Assembly: GCF_002798015.1 (NCBI RefSeq)
Contig: NZ_PGTZ01000009.1
Location: 124,001 to 188,000, forward strand
Direction: 5' to 3'
Source: Luteimicrobium subarcticum
GTDB lineage: Bacteria > Actinomycetota > Actinomycetes > Actinomycetales > Cellulomonadaceae
Length of the DNA stretch: 64,000 bases
Shown piece after piece: positions 26,698 to 34,341 of this stretch. The position numbers and the translations under genes are program-made. A model generated the notes under the pieces. It did not search any database, was not told the DNA's origin, and saw only the letters and a list, made by a program, of their open reading frames with translations. Each line of letters opens with the position of its first letter. Within the stretch, counting starts at the first letter, position 1.

Positions 26698-28287
26698 GTG
26701 TCTGCATCTCCCCTCTTGCCGCGTCCCGCCGCCCCGACCGCCGCACCCCGCGCGCGGTCGCCCCGGCTGGTCCTCGCCGCCATCCTCACGACGCAGCTCA
26801 TGATCGTGCTCGACGCCACGATCGTGAACGTCGCCCTCCCCGACATGCAGAAGGCCCTCGACTTCACGCCCAGCGGGCTGTCGTGGGTGCTCAACGCCTA
26901 CACGCTCGCCTTCGGCGGGCTCCTGCTGCTCGGCGCCCGCGCCGGCGACCTCCTCGGCCGCCGCCGCACCCTCCTCATCGGTATCTCCCTCTTCACCCTG
27001 GCTTCGCTGCTCGGCGGTTTCGCCCAGGGTTCCGGGGAGCTTCTCGCCGCACGCGCCGTCCAGGGTGTCGGCGCCGCCCTCGCCGCACCGTCCGGCCTGG
27101 CCCTGCTCATGGGACGGTTCCCCGAAGGCCGCGAGCGCGCCCGCGCGCTCGGCTACTACGCCGCCGTCTCCATCGGCGGGTCCGCCGTCGGCCTCATCGC
27201 CGGCGGGCTCCTCACCCAGTGGGTCTCGTGGCGCTGGGTCTTCTTCGTGAACGTCCCGATCGGCATCGGGCTCGTGCTCCTCGCCCGGGCCGTCCTGCCC
27301 GAGACGCCGCGCAACCGCGGTCGCTTCGACCTGCTCGGAGCCGCCACGTCCACGCTCGGCATGACGTCCCTCGTCTACGGGTTCATCCGCGCCGCGAGCG
27401 ACGGCTGGTCCGACCCCACGACGGTGCTCGCGTTCGTCCTCGGCGCGGTCCTGCTCGGGACGTTCGTCCTCGTCGAGCTCCGCGCGGCCGCGCCCATCAC
27501 GCCGCTGCGGATCTTCGCGCACCGCACCCGCTCCGCCGCGCTCGTCGCCCGCATCATGCTCGTCGGCGGGATGATGGGGATGTTCTTCTACCTGACCCTG
27601 TTCCTGCAGAACGTGTTCGGGTACTCCCCCATCCAGGCCGGCCTGGCGTTCCTGCCCCTCACGGCCGTGCTGTTCGCGTTCTCGCGGATCAGCGCAGCCC
27701 TCATGACGCGCGTCGGGCTCCGGCCGCTGCTCGTCGGCGGGCTCACGGTGTCGACCGTCGCGCTCCTGGTGCTCTCGCAGCTCCAGGCCGACTCGTCCTA
27801 CGTCGGCGTCCTCGTGCCGCTCGTGCTGTTCGGCATCGGCAACGGGCTCGCGTTCGTGCCGCTCACCGCGGCCGCGCTCACCGAGGTCGAGCCGCAGGAC
27901 GCCGGTGCGGCGTCCGGGCTCGTCAACGCGACCCAGCAGGTCGGGTCGTCCCTCGGGCTCGCGGTCCTCGTGACCGTCGGGTCGGCCGCGGCGACCCACG
28001 CCCGGCCCGTCGGGGCGTCTCCCGCCGAGGTGGCGCAGCACGCGTTCGTCGTGGGTGCCGACCGCGCGTTCCTCGTGTCCGCGCTGTTCCTCGCCGCGAG
28101 CGCCGTCCTGCTGGGCCTCGCAGTGCGTCCGGCGCGGGCACGGGCGGCAGCACCGGCCGCCGCGCCCGCGGCGTCACGGGTGGTCGCGGAGCTCGCCGAC
28201 GGTCCGGTGATCGTCGCCCCGGAGGACGCGTCCGCGCTCTTCGAGGAGGAGATGGCCCGCGCCGCGGTCCGTCCCGCGGAGGCCTGA
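26698..28287 (+). CDS. MFS multidrug exporter, DHA2 (EmrB/QacA) family
   Basis: A 529-aa, 14-helix-type proton-driven exporter. The family motif LDATIVNVALPDMQ is in the first helix. GARAGDLLGRRRTLL is motif A, and the later QVGSSLGLAVLVTVG is typical of DHA2. The C-terminus is an Ala-rich cytoplasmic tail. A GTG at 26698 is chosen because GGAGG is 6 nt upstream. It is controlled by the divergent TetR gene. The exported drug is unknown. Confidence 0.92.
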   Translation: MSASPLLPRPAAPTAAPRARSPRLVLAAILTTQLMIVLDATIVNVALPDMQKALDFTPSGLSWVLNAYTLAFGGLLLLGARAGDLLGRRRTLLIGISLFTLASLLGGFAQGSGELLAARAVQGVGAALAAPSGLALLMGRFPEGRERARALGYYAAVSIGGSAVGLIAGGLLTQWVSWRWVFFVNVPIGIGLVLLARAVLPETPRNRGRFDLLGAATSTLGMTSLVYGFIRAASDGWSDPTTVLAFVLGAVLLGTFVLVELRAAAPITPLRIFAHRTRSAALVARIMLVGGMMGMFFYLTLFLQNVFGYSPIQAGLAFLPLTAVLFAFSRISAALMTRVGLRPLLVGGLTVSTVALLVLSQLQADSSYVGVLVPLVLFGIGNGLAFVPLTAAALTEVEPQDAGAASGLVNATQQVGSSLGLAVLVTVGSAAATHARPVGASPAEVAQHAFVVGADRAFLVSALFLAASAVLLGLAVRPARARAAAPAAAPAASRVVAELADGPVIVAPEDASALFEEEMARAAVRPAEA

Positions 28288-28333
28288 CCCTCCCCACCGG
28301 CGCAGGCCCGACCGCTCCGCGGCCGAGTCCGTC

Positions 28334-28391
28334 GCCTACGCAACGGCCCTTCGCGTGCGCTCCAGCGCACGCGAAGGGTCTTTGCGTAGGC
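28334..28391. terminator. strong bidirectional hairpin
   Basis: GCCTACGCAA (28334-28343) pairs with TTGCGTAGGC (28382-28391). The inner CCCTTCGCGTGCGC (28347-28360) pairs with its perfect complement (28365-28378) across a TCCA loop. With 24 base pairs it can stop transcription from the MFS gene and from the convergent ABC permease gene. Confidence 0.85.
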
Positions 28392-28442
28392 AAGGTCACC
28401 CGGTGAGACGTGCGGGCAAGCGACATGCGGGAGGCCGATCCC

Positions 28443-30545
28443 TCAGGCGAGCGCTCGAGCGCCGGCGACGAGACGGCGCTTCTGCTCCACGCCCACGAGC
28501 AGCGCAAAGAGGACCGACACCACCGTCACAACCACGGCCTCCACCAGGATCTGGCCTGTCGCCGACGCTGCCAGGTCGACGTCGCTCGACGCCCAGGTGA
28601 ACAGGAGCGCTCCGGCTCCCGCGGCCGGGACAGCAACCACCAGAGGCACGAGCAGCGCGGCGCGTTGGACGGCGAGAACCTGGCGCAGCTCCACTCCGAC
28701 GCCGAGGAGCCGGAAGTCTTCCCCGACGACTGCGAGCGACCTGTTTCCGAAGCTGTGGAGCGCGCAGAGAAGCAGGAACGTCGCTGCGACGATCGCGCCT
28801 CCACCGAGCCAGTTCGCCGTCAGCGGCGGCGCGATCGGCTCCGGTCCCAGCCGGCTCAGGTTGGCCGCCGGGAGGAAGTTCACCACCTTGGTCACGTCCT
28901 CGACGGTCCGGTCGCTACGAGTGACGACGATGGTGTCGACCACGTACGACGACGCCGCGTCCTGCGCGGGGGCCTTCCCGATCCGCGCTTGGACCCCCAG
29001 AAGCTCGCCAGCGCGTTCGAGCGCTGCGTCCTTTCCGCCGGCGTCCGTGCACGCCGAGAGACCGGCCGCGCGGGCCGCGTCGTCACACGTGGCGAACCAC
29101 GCCACCTGGCTGCCGCCATGGTCGACGATCTGGGCCGCGGTTCCGTCGATCTCTGCCAGCCGGTCGTTCAGCATAGCGAGGTCGCCAGGCCGCGGATCCC
29201 GCCAGTCGAAGCTGTACACCGGTGGCCCGAGCTCGTCCTGCGGCGCCACCATGAGCACGTAGAGACCCGTCGCGCTCCCGAGGGTGAAGACGAGGACTGC
29301 GACGGCCACAGCTGGGCGCGCCAGCGCCACGGGTGCATGCACGAGACGTCGCCCTGCGAGCCAACCAGCGCTCGACCCCCCGCGTGACACCGCGGCGCCC
29401 AATCGTGCGACCAACCACGGCAGCGCCAGCGGCAGCGACACCGTCATGACGAGGAGACACCCGAGCAGTACAGGTACTCCTTGTCGTCCCATCACCTTGC
29501 CGGCGACCATCCCGACTACGCTGACGAGGAGCGGCAGGACTCCCCACGCCGACACCCGCCGGCGAGCCTTCGCCGCGCGTGGCCCCGCGACACGGATCGT
29601 GGACGCCCCGAGCACCGTCCCCATGGCGACCGCGAGCAGGGCCACCGAGAGTGCGACCGTCCACGGGACCGCCAACGCCCGGTCGACCACGACGATCCCG
29701 GTCAGCGGGATGGTGGTCGTCCGACCGCCGCCGATCCACCAGAGTGCGCCTCCGACAACCGATCCGACCGCGACAAGGCTGCCGGCCTCGACGGCTCCCA
29801 CACCCCGCACCTGCGCCGGACTCAGCCCGATGGCGTGCAGCGACTGCGACCGCCGATCGCGCAGGCCGGAGAGCGCGACAGAACAGGACAGCAGGAACAT
29901 CAGCGCGGGGATGACGACGAGCCAGACCATCGAGTAAGCGGCCACGGTGGACGACGGCATCGCAGAATCGTTCGCAGGGCTGAGGCCCGCGTCGGAGCTC
30001 GGGACACCGAAGGACGCGACGTCTACGAGCGAGCCGCCCGACGCCAGCGTGTGCGAGGCGTCAGGTGCCGCATAGACCAGTTGCTCCGACCGGGCTCGGA
30101 GACCTTCGTCGCCGATGGTCCCACCCGCCCCGGACCCGGCATCCGAGAGCGTCATGCCGAGTCCCGCGGCCGCACCCGAGCGTAGGACCGCCGGCGAGAC
30201 GACGAACGTGCCAGGGTCCGGAAGCCGGTCGAGACCGGGAGGGACTGGCGCGTCCGGCCCGGAGGCATAGAGCCAGACGACGGGAATCTGTCGTTTGTCC
30301 CAGAACTCGGCGCGTTGAACCATCTGAAGGTCCGTCTGAGCGGAGTCCTCGGCGACGACGACCGACCGCGCGAGCTCACGATGCTCTGCCTGGACCGCGG
30401 CATGCACGAAGGACCAGGCGAAGGTCAGTGCAAGAGTCGTCAGCAGTCCGGCGACGACGAGGCTGACCTGCCTCCAGCGATGCGCCGCCTCTCGCACGAG
30501 CGCGAGTCGGACCCCGAGACGAAAGGCGGTGGCGACCGCTGTCAT
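28443..30545 (-). CDS. FtsX-type ABC transporter permease, about 700 aa
   Basis: Large membrane protein with an N-terminal helix (VSLVVAGLLTTLALTFAWSF), a long extracytoplasmic domain, several central helices, a second extracytoplasmic domain and a C-terminal FtsX-like helix bundle. The layout matches the bacteriocin-associated/MacB-like permeases that work with a single ATPase. Its ATG overlaps the ATPase stop by 4 nt (ATGA). No substrate is known; the upstream small lipoprotein gene is the best clue. Codon and base use read as less GC-rich than flanking genes, a hint of transfer. Confidence 0.85.
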   Translation of the reverse strand: MTAVATAFRLGVRLALVREAAHRWRQVSLVVAGLLTTLALTFAWSFVHAAVQAEHRELARSVVVAEDSAQTDLQMVQRAEFWDKRQIPVVWLYASGPDAPVPPGLDRLPDPGTFVVSPAVLRSGAAAGLGMTLSDAGSGAGGTIGDEGLRARSEQLVYAAPDASHTLASGGSLVDVASFGVPSSDAGLSPANDSAMPSSTVAAYSMVWLVVIPALMFLLSCSVALSGLRDRRSQSLHAIGLSPAQVRGVGAVEAGSLVAVGSVVGGALWWIGGGRTTTIPLTGIVVVDRALAVPWTVALSVALLAVAMGTVLGASTIRVAGPRAAKARRRVSAWGVLPLLVSVVGMVAGKVMGRQGVPVLLGCLLVMTVSLPLALPWLVARLGAAVSRGGSSAGWLAGRRLVHAPVALARPAVAVAVLVFTLGSATGLYVLMVAPQDELGPPVYSFDWRDPRPGDLAMLNDRLAEIDGTAAQIVDHGGSQVAWFATCDDAARAAGLSACTDAGGKDAALERAGELLGVQARIGKAPAQDAASSYVVDTIVVTRSDRTVEDVTKVVNFLPAANLSRLGPEPIAPPLTANWLGGGAIVAATFLLLCALHSFGNRSLAVVGEDFRLLGVGVELRQVLAVQRAALLVPLVVAVPAAGAGALLFTWASSDVDLAASATGQILVEAVVVTVVSVLFALLVGVEQKRRLVAGARALA

Positions 30546-31213
30546 GCGACGGCCGCGTCGGCATGCCGAAGGTCAAGCACGCGATCGCACATTCCCGCCA
30601 GCTCGATGTCGTGGGTTGCGATCACGGTCGCGGTGTTCTCGCGCCGCCCGTGGTCGATGAGGAGACGGGCGATCGCGACGGCGTTGTCACGGTCCAGCGA
30701 CGCCGTCGGCTCGTCGGCGACAAGGGTCCGACCTTGGATCGCGAGAGCTCGTGCGATCGCGACCCGCTGCGCCTCTCCTCGTGAGTACGTCGCCGGGCGA
30801 AGGCCTCGTAGGTGCGACGTCCCGACCCGGTCGAGGTACACGTCGGAGTGCGCCAATGCGTCGCGGCGTGCCCGTCCTGAGAAGAGCAGGGGAAGGGCGA
30901 CGTTCTCAGCCGCAGTGAGCTCGTCCAGCAGCTCGGGGTCCTGGAACACCACGCCGAGGTGCTCGCGACGGAAGCGGGCCCTGTCTGCCACCGAGAGGGA
31001 CGAGACGGTCGTCCCATCGATCCTCACACGGCCCGAAGTCGGAGTGGTCATCCCCATGAGGCAACGCAGCAGCGTCGTCTTCCCCGAGCCGGACGGGCCG
31101 ACCACCGCGACGGCCTCGCCGTCCTCCACCCGCAGGCTCGTGGGCCTGAGCAGCGTGACGCTGCCCAGACCCACGAACACATCGACTGCGTCGATCACGA
31201 CGGGTACTTCCAT
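30542..31213 (-). CDS. ABC transporter ATPase (LolD/MacB type)
   Basis: A 223-aa ATPase with Walker A GPSGSGKTTLL, a Q-loop in VVFQDPELLDELT, signature YSRGEAQRVAIARAL (SRGEA in place of LSGGQ), Walker B LVADEPTASLD and H-loop ATHD. The MEVPVV start at 31213 is chosen; it overlaps the end of the lipoprotein gene by 19 nt. It is followed by the permease with a 4-nt overlap. The pair should export, or extract from the membrane, a small molecule or peptide. Confidence 0.92.
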   Translation of the reverse strand: MEVPVVIDAVDVFVGLGSVTLLRPTSLRVEDGEAVAVVGPSGSGKTTLLRCLMGMTTPTSGRVRIDGTTVSSLSVADRARFRREHLGVVFQDPELLDELTAAENVALPLLFSGRARRDALAHSDVYLDRVGTSHLRGLRPATYSRGEAQRVAIARALAIQGRTLVADEPTASLDRDNAVAIARLLIDHGRRENTATVIATHDIELAGMCDRVLDLRHADAAVA

Positions 31214-31557
31214 GGGCCGAACTGGTCGGTCGTGACGGGCCACTCTTCGACGGCGCGGTGCTTGTACACGTGGCTCGAATAGTCTCCAGACGCCTCGCAC
31301 GCGTTGTTGGCTCCGTTGCCGTCCCTTACCTGCTGCGTGGAGCCGCTCGATGTCGTGAGGTAGTCGGCGTGGACACCGTGAGCGTCCGACTCTTCGTCAC
31401 ACGCTGTGACGCCGTAGTCCCCGGAGATCTTCCAGTCGACGGAGTAGTTGTCACCTGTGTAGGAACGGAGCCCGATCGACGCTGTCGCGCCGCTGCAGCT
31501 TGCGACCAGGATGCCCGCAACGGCGGCCGACGCGAGCCCGAACTTGAGAAGCTTCAC
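31195..31557 (-). CDS. small exported lipoprotein-like protein, 120 aa
   Basis: A GTG start with AAGGGGAAG upstream. The signal peptide (KLLKFGLASAAVAGILVASC) carries a lipobox-like VASC. The mature part is about 95 residues, polar and Tyr/Ser/Gly/Asp-rich, with two further Cys (TACDEE and NNACEA) able to form a disulfide, and ends HRAVEEWPVTTDQFGPWKYP. It overlaps and precedes the ABC ATPase and permease. No family is recognised. By layout it could be a bacteriocin-like secreted factor, or the substrate-binding or immunity partner of the transporter. Confidence 0.65.
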   Translation of the reverse strand: MKLLKFGLASAAVAGILVASCSGATASIGLRSYTGDNYSVDWKISGDYGVTACDEESDAHGVHADYLTTSSGSTQQVRDGNGANNACEASGDYSSHVYKHRAVEEWPVTTDQFGPWKYPS

Positions 31558-31605
31558 TGCTTCCCCTTTCAGTGCGATGTGCCCCCCCCTTGGAGCACGA
31601 CATGA

Positions 31606-31636
31606 GAACGCTCCCATGCGTTCCAAAACAGGTCAA
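31606..31636 (-). promoter_or_regulatory. promoter and palindrome of the lipoprotein/ABC operon
   Basis: On the minus strand TTGACC (31636-31631) is followed after 18 nt by AGCGTT (31612-31607). GAACGC (31606-31611) and GCGTTC (31618-31623) form a perfect inverted repeat over the -10. It is a plausible regulated promoter; the regulator is unknown. Confidence 0.4.
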
Positions 31637-31687
31637 TAGCCCCAAGCGAATTGGTTGCCCCATACACATCCTTGGAACTCATCGGGC

Positions 31688-32221
31688 TCAGCGCTCGAGC
31701 TCGGACCGGACGAACGCCACCACGCCGTCCGCGGCAGCCTCGACCTGTCCGAGGCACGCCTCGAAGTCCTCCCGATCTCCGTACCAGGGGTCGTCGATGT
31801 CCAGCCGATACGCCTCGGCGCCGTCGTCGTCGACCGCCGGCGCCGCCGGGTCGAACGTCCGGTACATGCGGACGGGCGCGTCCGGGGCGAGGCGCCGCAG
31901 CGCCCGCGCGTGCTGCTCGGTCATCGGCAGGACGAGGTCGCGCTGGTCGAGGTCTGCCGGGCGGACGCGTCGTGCGCGGTGCGCCCCGGCGGGGCCGGCG
32001 AGCTCCCGCAGGTCGTACCCGTGCGCCTCGAGGACGGCCCGGGCGCGGCGGTCCATGGGGTTGCCCTGCTCCTCGCCGCTGATCCCGGTCGAGTCGACGA
32101 CGACCTGGTCGCCCAGCCCGGCCGCCTCGAACCGGTCACGCAGCACGAGCTCCGCCATCGGGGACCGGCAGATGTTCCCGGTGCAGACGGTCATGACGCG
32201 GTACGGGGTGCGGTCGCTCAT
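31688..32221 (-). CDS. low-molecular-weight protein-tyrosine phosphatase
   Basis: A 177-aa phosphatase. The P-loop VCTGNICRSPM is CX5R with C13 and R19, and DDPWYGD near residue 145 holds the general-acid Asp. It acts in the cytoplasm on phosphotyrosine proteins or on small arsenate-type substrates; the former is more likely given the CTGNICRSP sequence. CAGGAT stands 6 nt before the ATG (leaderless). It is not part of the ABC operon. Confidence 0.92.
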   Translation of the reverse strand: MSDRTPYRVMTVCTGNICRSPMAELVLRDRFEAAGLGDQVVVDSTGISGEEQGNPMDRRARAVLEAHGYDLRELAGPAGAHRARRVRPADLDQRDLVLPMTEQHARALRRLAPDAPVRMYRTFDPAAPAVDDDGAEAYRLDIDDPWYGDREDFEACLGQVEAAADGVVAFVRSELER

Positions 32222-32275
32222 GGGCCCATCCTGCCGCCGCTCCTGCCCTCGCTGTCGGCCGCGAGCGAAAACCCG

Positions 32276-32304
32276 TTGGCAGGGTCGGATGCCGGGCGTA
32301 GCGT
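32276..32304 (+). promoter_or_regulatory. promoter of the free-standing small transcript
   Basis: TTGGCA (32276-32281), a 17-nt spacer and TAGCGT (32299-32304) make a near-consensus vegetative promoter on the plus strand, pointing into a region with no long ORF. The predicted transcription start is about 32311. Confidence 0.6.
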
Positions 32305-32337
32305 CGTCGGCACATGGGAAAGGAGGTGATCCGACCA

Positions 32338-32376
32338 GTGAAGACTCTTCGGACGCATGAGGTGATGGCGCGCTAG
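32338..32376 (+). CDS. 12-codon ORF behind an extended Shine-Dalgarno
   Basis: GTG start, product MKTLRTHEVMAR, then TAG. The preceding AAAGGAGGTGATCC (32319-32332) is complementary to the whole 3' tail of 16S rRNA, far beyond a normal ribosome site, and ends 5 nt before the GTG. This is too strong a match to be chance noise. It may be a translated regulatory peptide or a ribosome-docking element of the small RNA. Confidence 0.4.
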   Translation: MKTLRTHEVMAR

Positions 32377-32514
32377 CTCGCGCTGTCCGTCAGGGACGGG
32401 CTGGCGCAATCCACGCCACCACCGGGCCCGTGGGCTCGCGGAGTCGTCCACCGCGAACGACGGTCACCGTCCGCCACATGTCGGCGGACCGTCACCCCTC
32501 GGGTGTCTCAAGGC

Positions 32515-32542
32515 AGCGCCCGGCTCCTCGGAGCCGGGCGCT
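32515..32542 (+). terminator. terminator of the small transcript
   Basis: AGCGCCCGGCTCC (32515-32527) and GGAGCCGGGCGCT (32530-32542) form a perfect stem with a 2-nt centre, followed by GTTGCGTTGCC. It also serves the convergent TetR gene, which ends at 32579. Confidence 0.8.
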
Positions 32543-32578
32543 GTTGCGTTGCCGCGACTGCCGCGTCCCGGGCGCGCG

Positions 32579-33271
32579 TCAGATGATCCCCGCGGCGTCG
32601 GCGAGCCGCTCGACGAGGACGTCGAAGAACGCACCCCGGTCGGTGAGCGTGTCGGGCCCCCACTGGTCGAACACGTCGAACGACACGACCCCGTACATCC
32701 CCGCCCAGAGCGTCATGCCGCCCGCGAGCGCCGCGGGGGACATCTCGAGCCCGAACTCTCCGCGCACCCGTTCGAGGTCGCCCTCGACGACGGACGACAG
32801 CGGCGCCACGTCCGGGACCCGCACGCGTCCGGCGGCCCAGGCGTCCTCCATGATCTGGACGAGCACGCGGACGACGCGCAGCCCGGGCGGCGTGGTCCGT
32901 TCGGCGGGCGCGGCGTACCCGGGCACGGGCGTGCCGTACAGGAGGGCGTAGCGGGCCTTCTCGCGGACGGCCCACTCGCGGACGGCGCGGGCGCTGACGA
33001 GGACGCGTCCGCGGGGGTCGTCGGCGGGCGCGGCGGCGAGGGCGTCCTCGACGGCGTCGCCGAGCTCGTCGTAGGCGTCGACGATGAGCAGGGTGAGGAG
33101 CTCGTCGCGGCTGGCGACGTACCGGTAGACGGCGGACGACACGACCCCGAGCTCGCGGGCGACGGCGCGCAGGGAGAGCTGGGCGGGTCCGACCTCGGCG
33201 AGCTGTTCGCGGCCGATGCGGAGGATCTCGCGCTGGGTGTGTTCGCGGGCGACCTGTCGGGGCGTGGGCAC
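32579..33271 (-). CDS. TetR-family regulator with WHG C-terminal domain
   Basis: A 230-aa regulator. The HTH is at residues 12-60 (LRIGREQLAEVGPAQLSLRA, GVVSSAVYRYVASRDELL). The C-terminal region (MEDAWAAGRVRVP, MTLWAGMYGVVSFDVF) matches the WHG-type ligand domain. The GTG start at 33271 has GACGAT 6 nt upstream. It is divergent from the SDR gene, with two near-identical operators between them, so it very probably represses that gene and itself. Confidence 0.88.
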   Translation of the reverse strand: MPTPRQVAREHTQREILRIGREQLAEVGPAQLSLRAVARELGVVSSAVYRYVASRDELLTLLIVDAYDELGDAVEDALAAAPADDPRGRVLVSARAVREWAVREKARYALLYGTPVPGYAAPAERTTPPGLRVVRVLVQIMEDAWAAGRVRVPDVAPLSSVVEGDLERVRGEFGLEMSPAALAGGMTLWAGMYGVVSFDVFDQWGPDTLTDRGAFFDVLVERLADAAGII

Positions 33272-33304
33272 GGTCCGATCGTCTCTCGTGCGTGCACCAG
33301 ACAC

Positions 33305-33375
33305 AAATGTGAGCACTGCTCTTGCTTTCGCTGTCGAGGTGCGCCATGCTCATTCCGAGAGCACCGCTCACACTT
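33305..33375. promoter_or_regulatory. paired operators and SDR promoter
   Basis: AAATGTGAGCACTGCTCT (33305-33322) and, inverted, AAGTGTGAGCGGTGCTCT (33375-33358) match at 15 of 18 positions. Each has an internal dyad (GAGCA-C-TGCTC; GAGC-ACC-GCTC). Between them lie TTGCTT (33322-33327), 17 nt and CATGCT (33345-33350), a promoter for the SDR gene. The two sites flank the promoter, the classic layout for a TetR repressor. Confidence 0.7.
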
Positions 33376-33390
33376 CGAAGGGGAACCATC

Positions 33391-34317
33391 ATGAGCATCG
33401 TCATCACCGGCGCCGGGCCCATCGGCTCGAGCCTCGCCCGCACCTACGCCGAGCAGGGCACCCCCGTCCGCGTCCTGACGCGGTCCGGCTCCGGGCCCGA
33501 CCACCCGCTCGTCGAACGCCGCCGCGTCGACGTCAACGACCTGCCCGCTCTCGCCGACGCCACCCGCGACGCCGACGTCGTCCACCACTGCATCCACGCC
33601 TCGCGCTACGACGCCGACGTCTGGGCGCGCGAGCTCCCCGCGGCCGAGCAGCGCATCCTGGCCGTCGCGGCGAGCGCCGGCGCCACCGTCGTCTTCCCCG
33701 AGAGCCTCTACGCGTTCGACACCACGCGCGTCGTCACCGAGGACACCCCGCACGACGCGACCGGCGGCAAGCCGGGCGTCCGCGCCGCGCTGCTGGCTGC
33801 GCGCGCCGCAGCCGAGGCGCCCACCGTCAGCGTCGTCGCGTCCGACTACTTCGGCCCCGGCGCCGGCGGGAACGCGCACGCCGGCGACCGCATGCTCAAG
33901 ACCGCCACGGCGGGCCGCACCACCCGGACGTTCACCCCGGTCGACCAGCCGCACAGCTGGACGTACCTGCCCGACCTCGCGGCCGCCATGATCGCGGCCG
34001 CCGCCCTGCCGACGGAGAGCGACCGCGTCCTGCTCGCCCCGACCAGCGCACCCGTCACCCCGCGCGAGCTCGTCACCGCCTACGCCCGCGCCGCCGGCCA
34101 CGACGCGCCGCGCGTCTCCCCCGTCCCCCTGTGGCTGCTCCGGACGCTGGGGCTGGCCGTCAAGGACGTCCGCGGCATCGTGGAGATGCGGTACCTGTTC
34201 GCCGAGCCGCAGGTCATGGACTCGTCGAAGAGCGAGGCGGAGCTCGGGCTCGCTCCCACCCCGTGGGACGAGGCCGTCGAGGCGACGGTCCGGGCGTACC
34301 TCGCGAGCCAGCGCTGA
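33391..34317 (+). CDS. NAD-dependent epimerase/dehydratase-like protein (atypical SDR)
   Basis: Rossmann protein of 308 aa: IVITGAGPIGSSLARTYAEQG is the nucleotide-binding start, FPESLYAFD a catalytic-region strand, and DYFGPGAGGNAHAGDRML and SWTYLPDLAAAM are extended-SDR motifs. The classical YxxxK is not evident, which is common in NmrA-like and atypical members. The ATG at 33391 has GAAGGGGA upstream. It is likely repressed by the divergent TetR protein. The substrate is unknown. Confidence 0.85.
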   Translation: MSIVITGAGPIGSSLARTYAEQGTPVRVLTRSGSGPDHPLVERRRVDVNDLPALADATRDADVVHHCIHASRYDADVWARELPAAEQRILAVAASAGATVVFPESLYAFDTTRVVTEDTPHDATGGKPGVRAALLAARAAAEAPTVSVVASDYFGPGAGGNAHAGDRMLKTATAGRTTRTFTPVDQPHSWTYLPDLAAAMIAAAALPTESDRVLLAPTSAPVTPRELVTAYARAAGHDAPRVSPVPLWLLRTLGLAVKDVRGIVEMRYLFAEPQVMDSSKSEAELGLAPTPWDEAVEATVRAYLASQR

Positions 34318-34341
34318 GCCCCGCCGCGCTAGTCTCGACGC

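Larger units (their letters stand above)
32311..32542 (+). ncRNA. candidate small RNA / leader transcript
   Basis: About 230 nt between a good promoter and a perfect 13-bp terminator hairpin, on the strand opposite to both flanking genes. It contains a 12-codon ORF with an extreme ribosome site, a hairpin GTCCGCC...GGCGGAC (32469-32489) and a short CCGTC...GACGG stem near 32390. It does not resemble 6C RNA, 6S RNA or tmRNA. Nothing downstream is in the same orientation, so it is a self-contained unit rather than a leader of a known gene. Confidence 0.5.

Noticed and set aside
32319-32332. Possible 16S rRNA 3' end
   Set aside because: Only 14 nt match, in the complementary sense; it is a ribosome-binding element, not rRNA.
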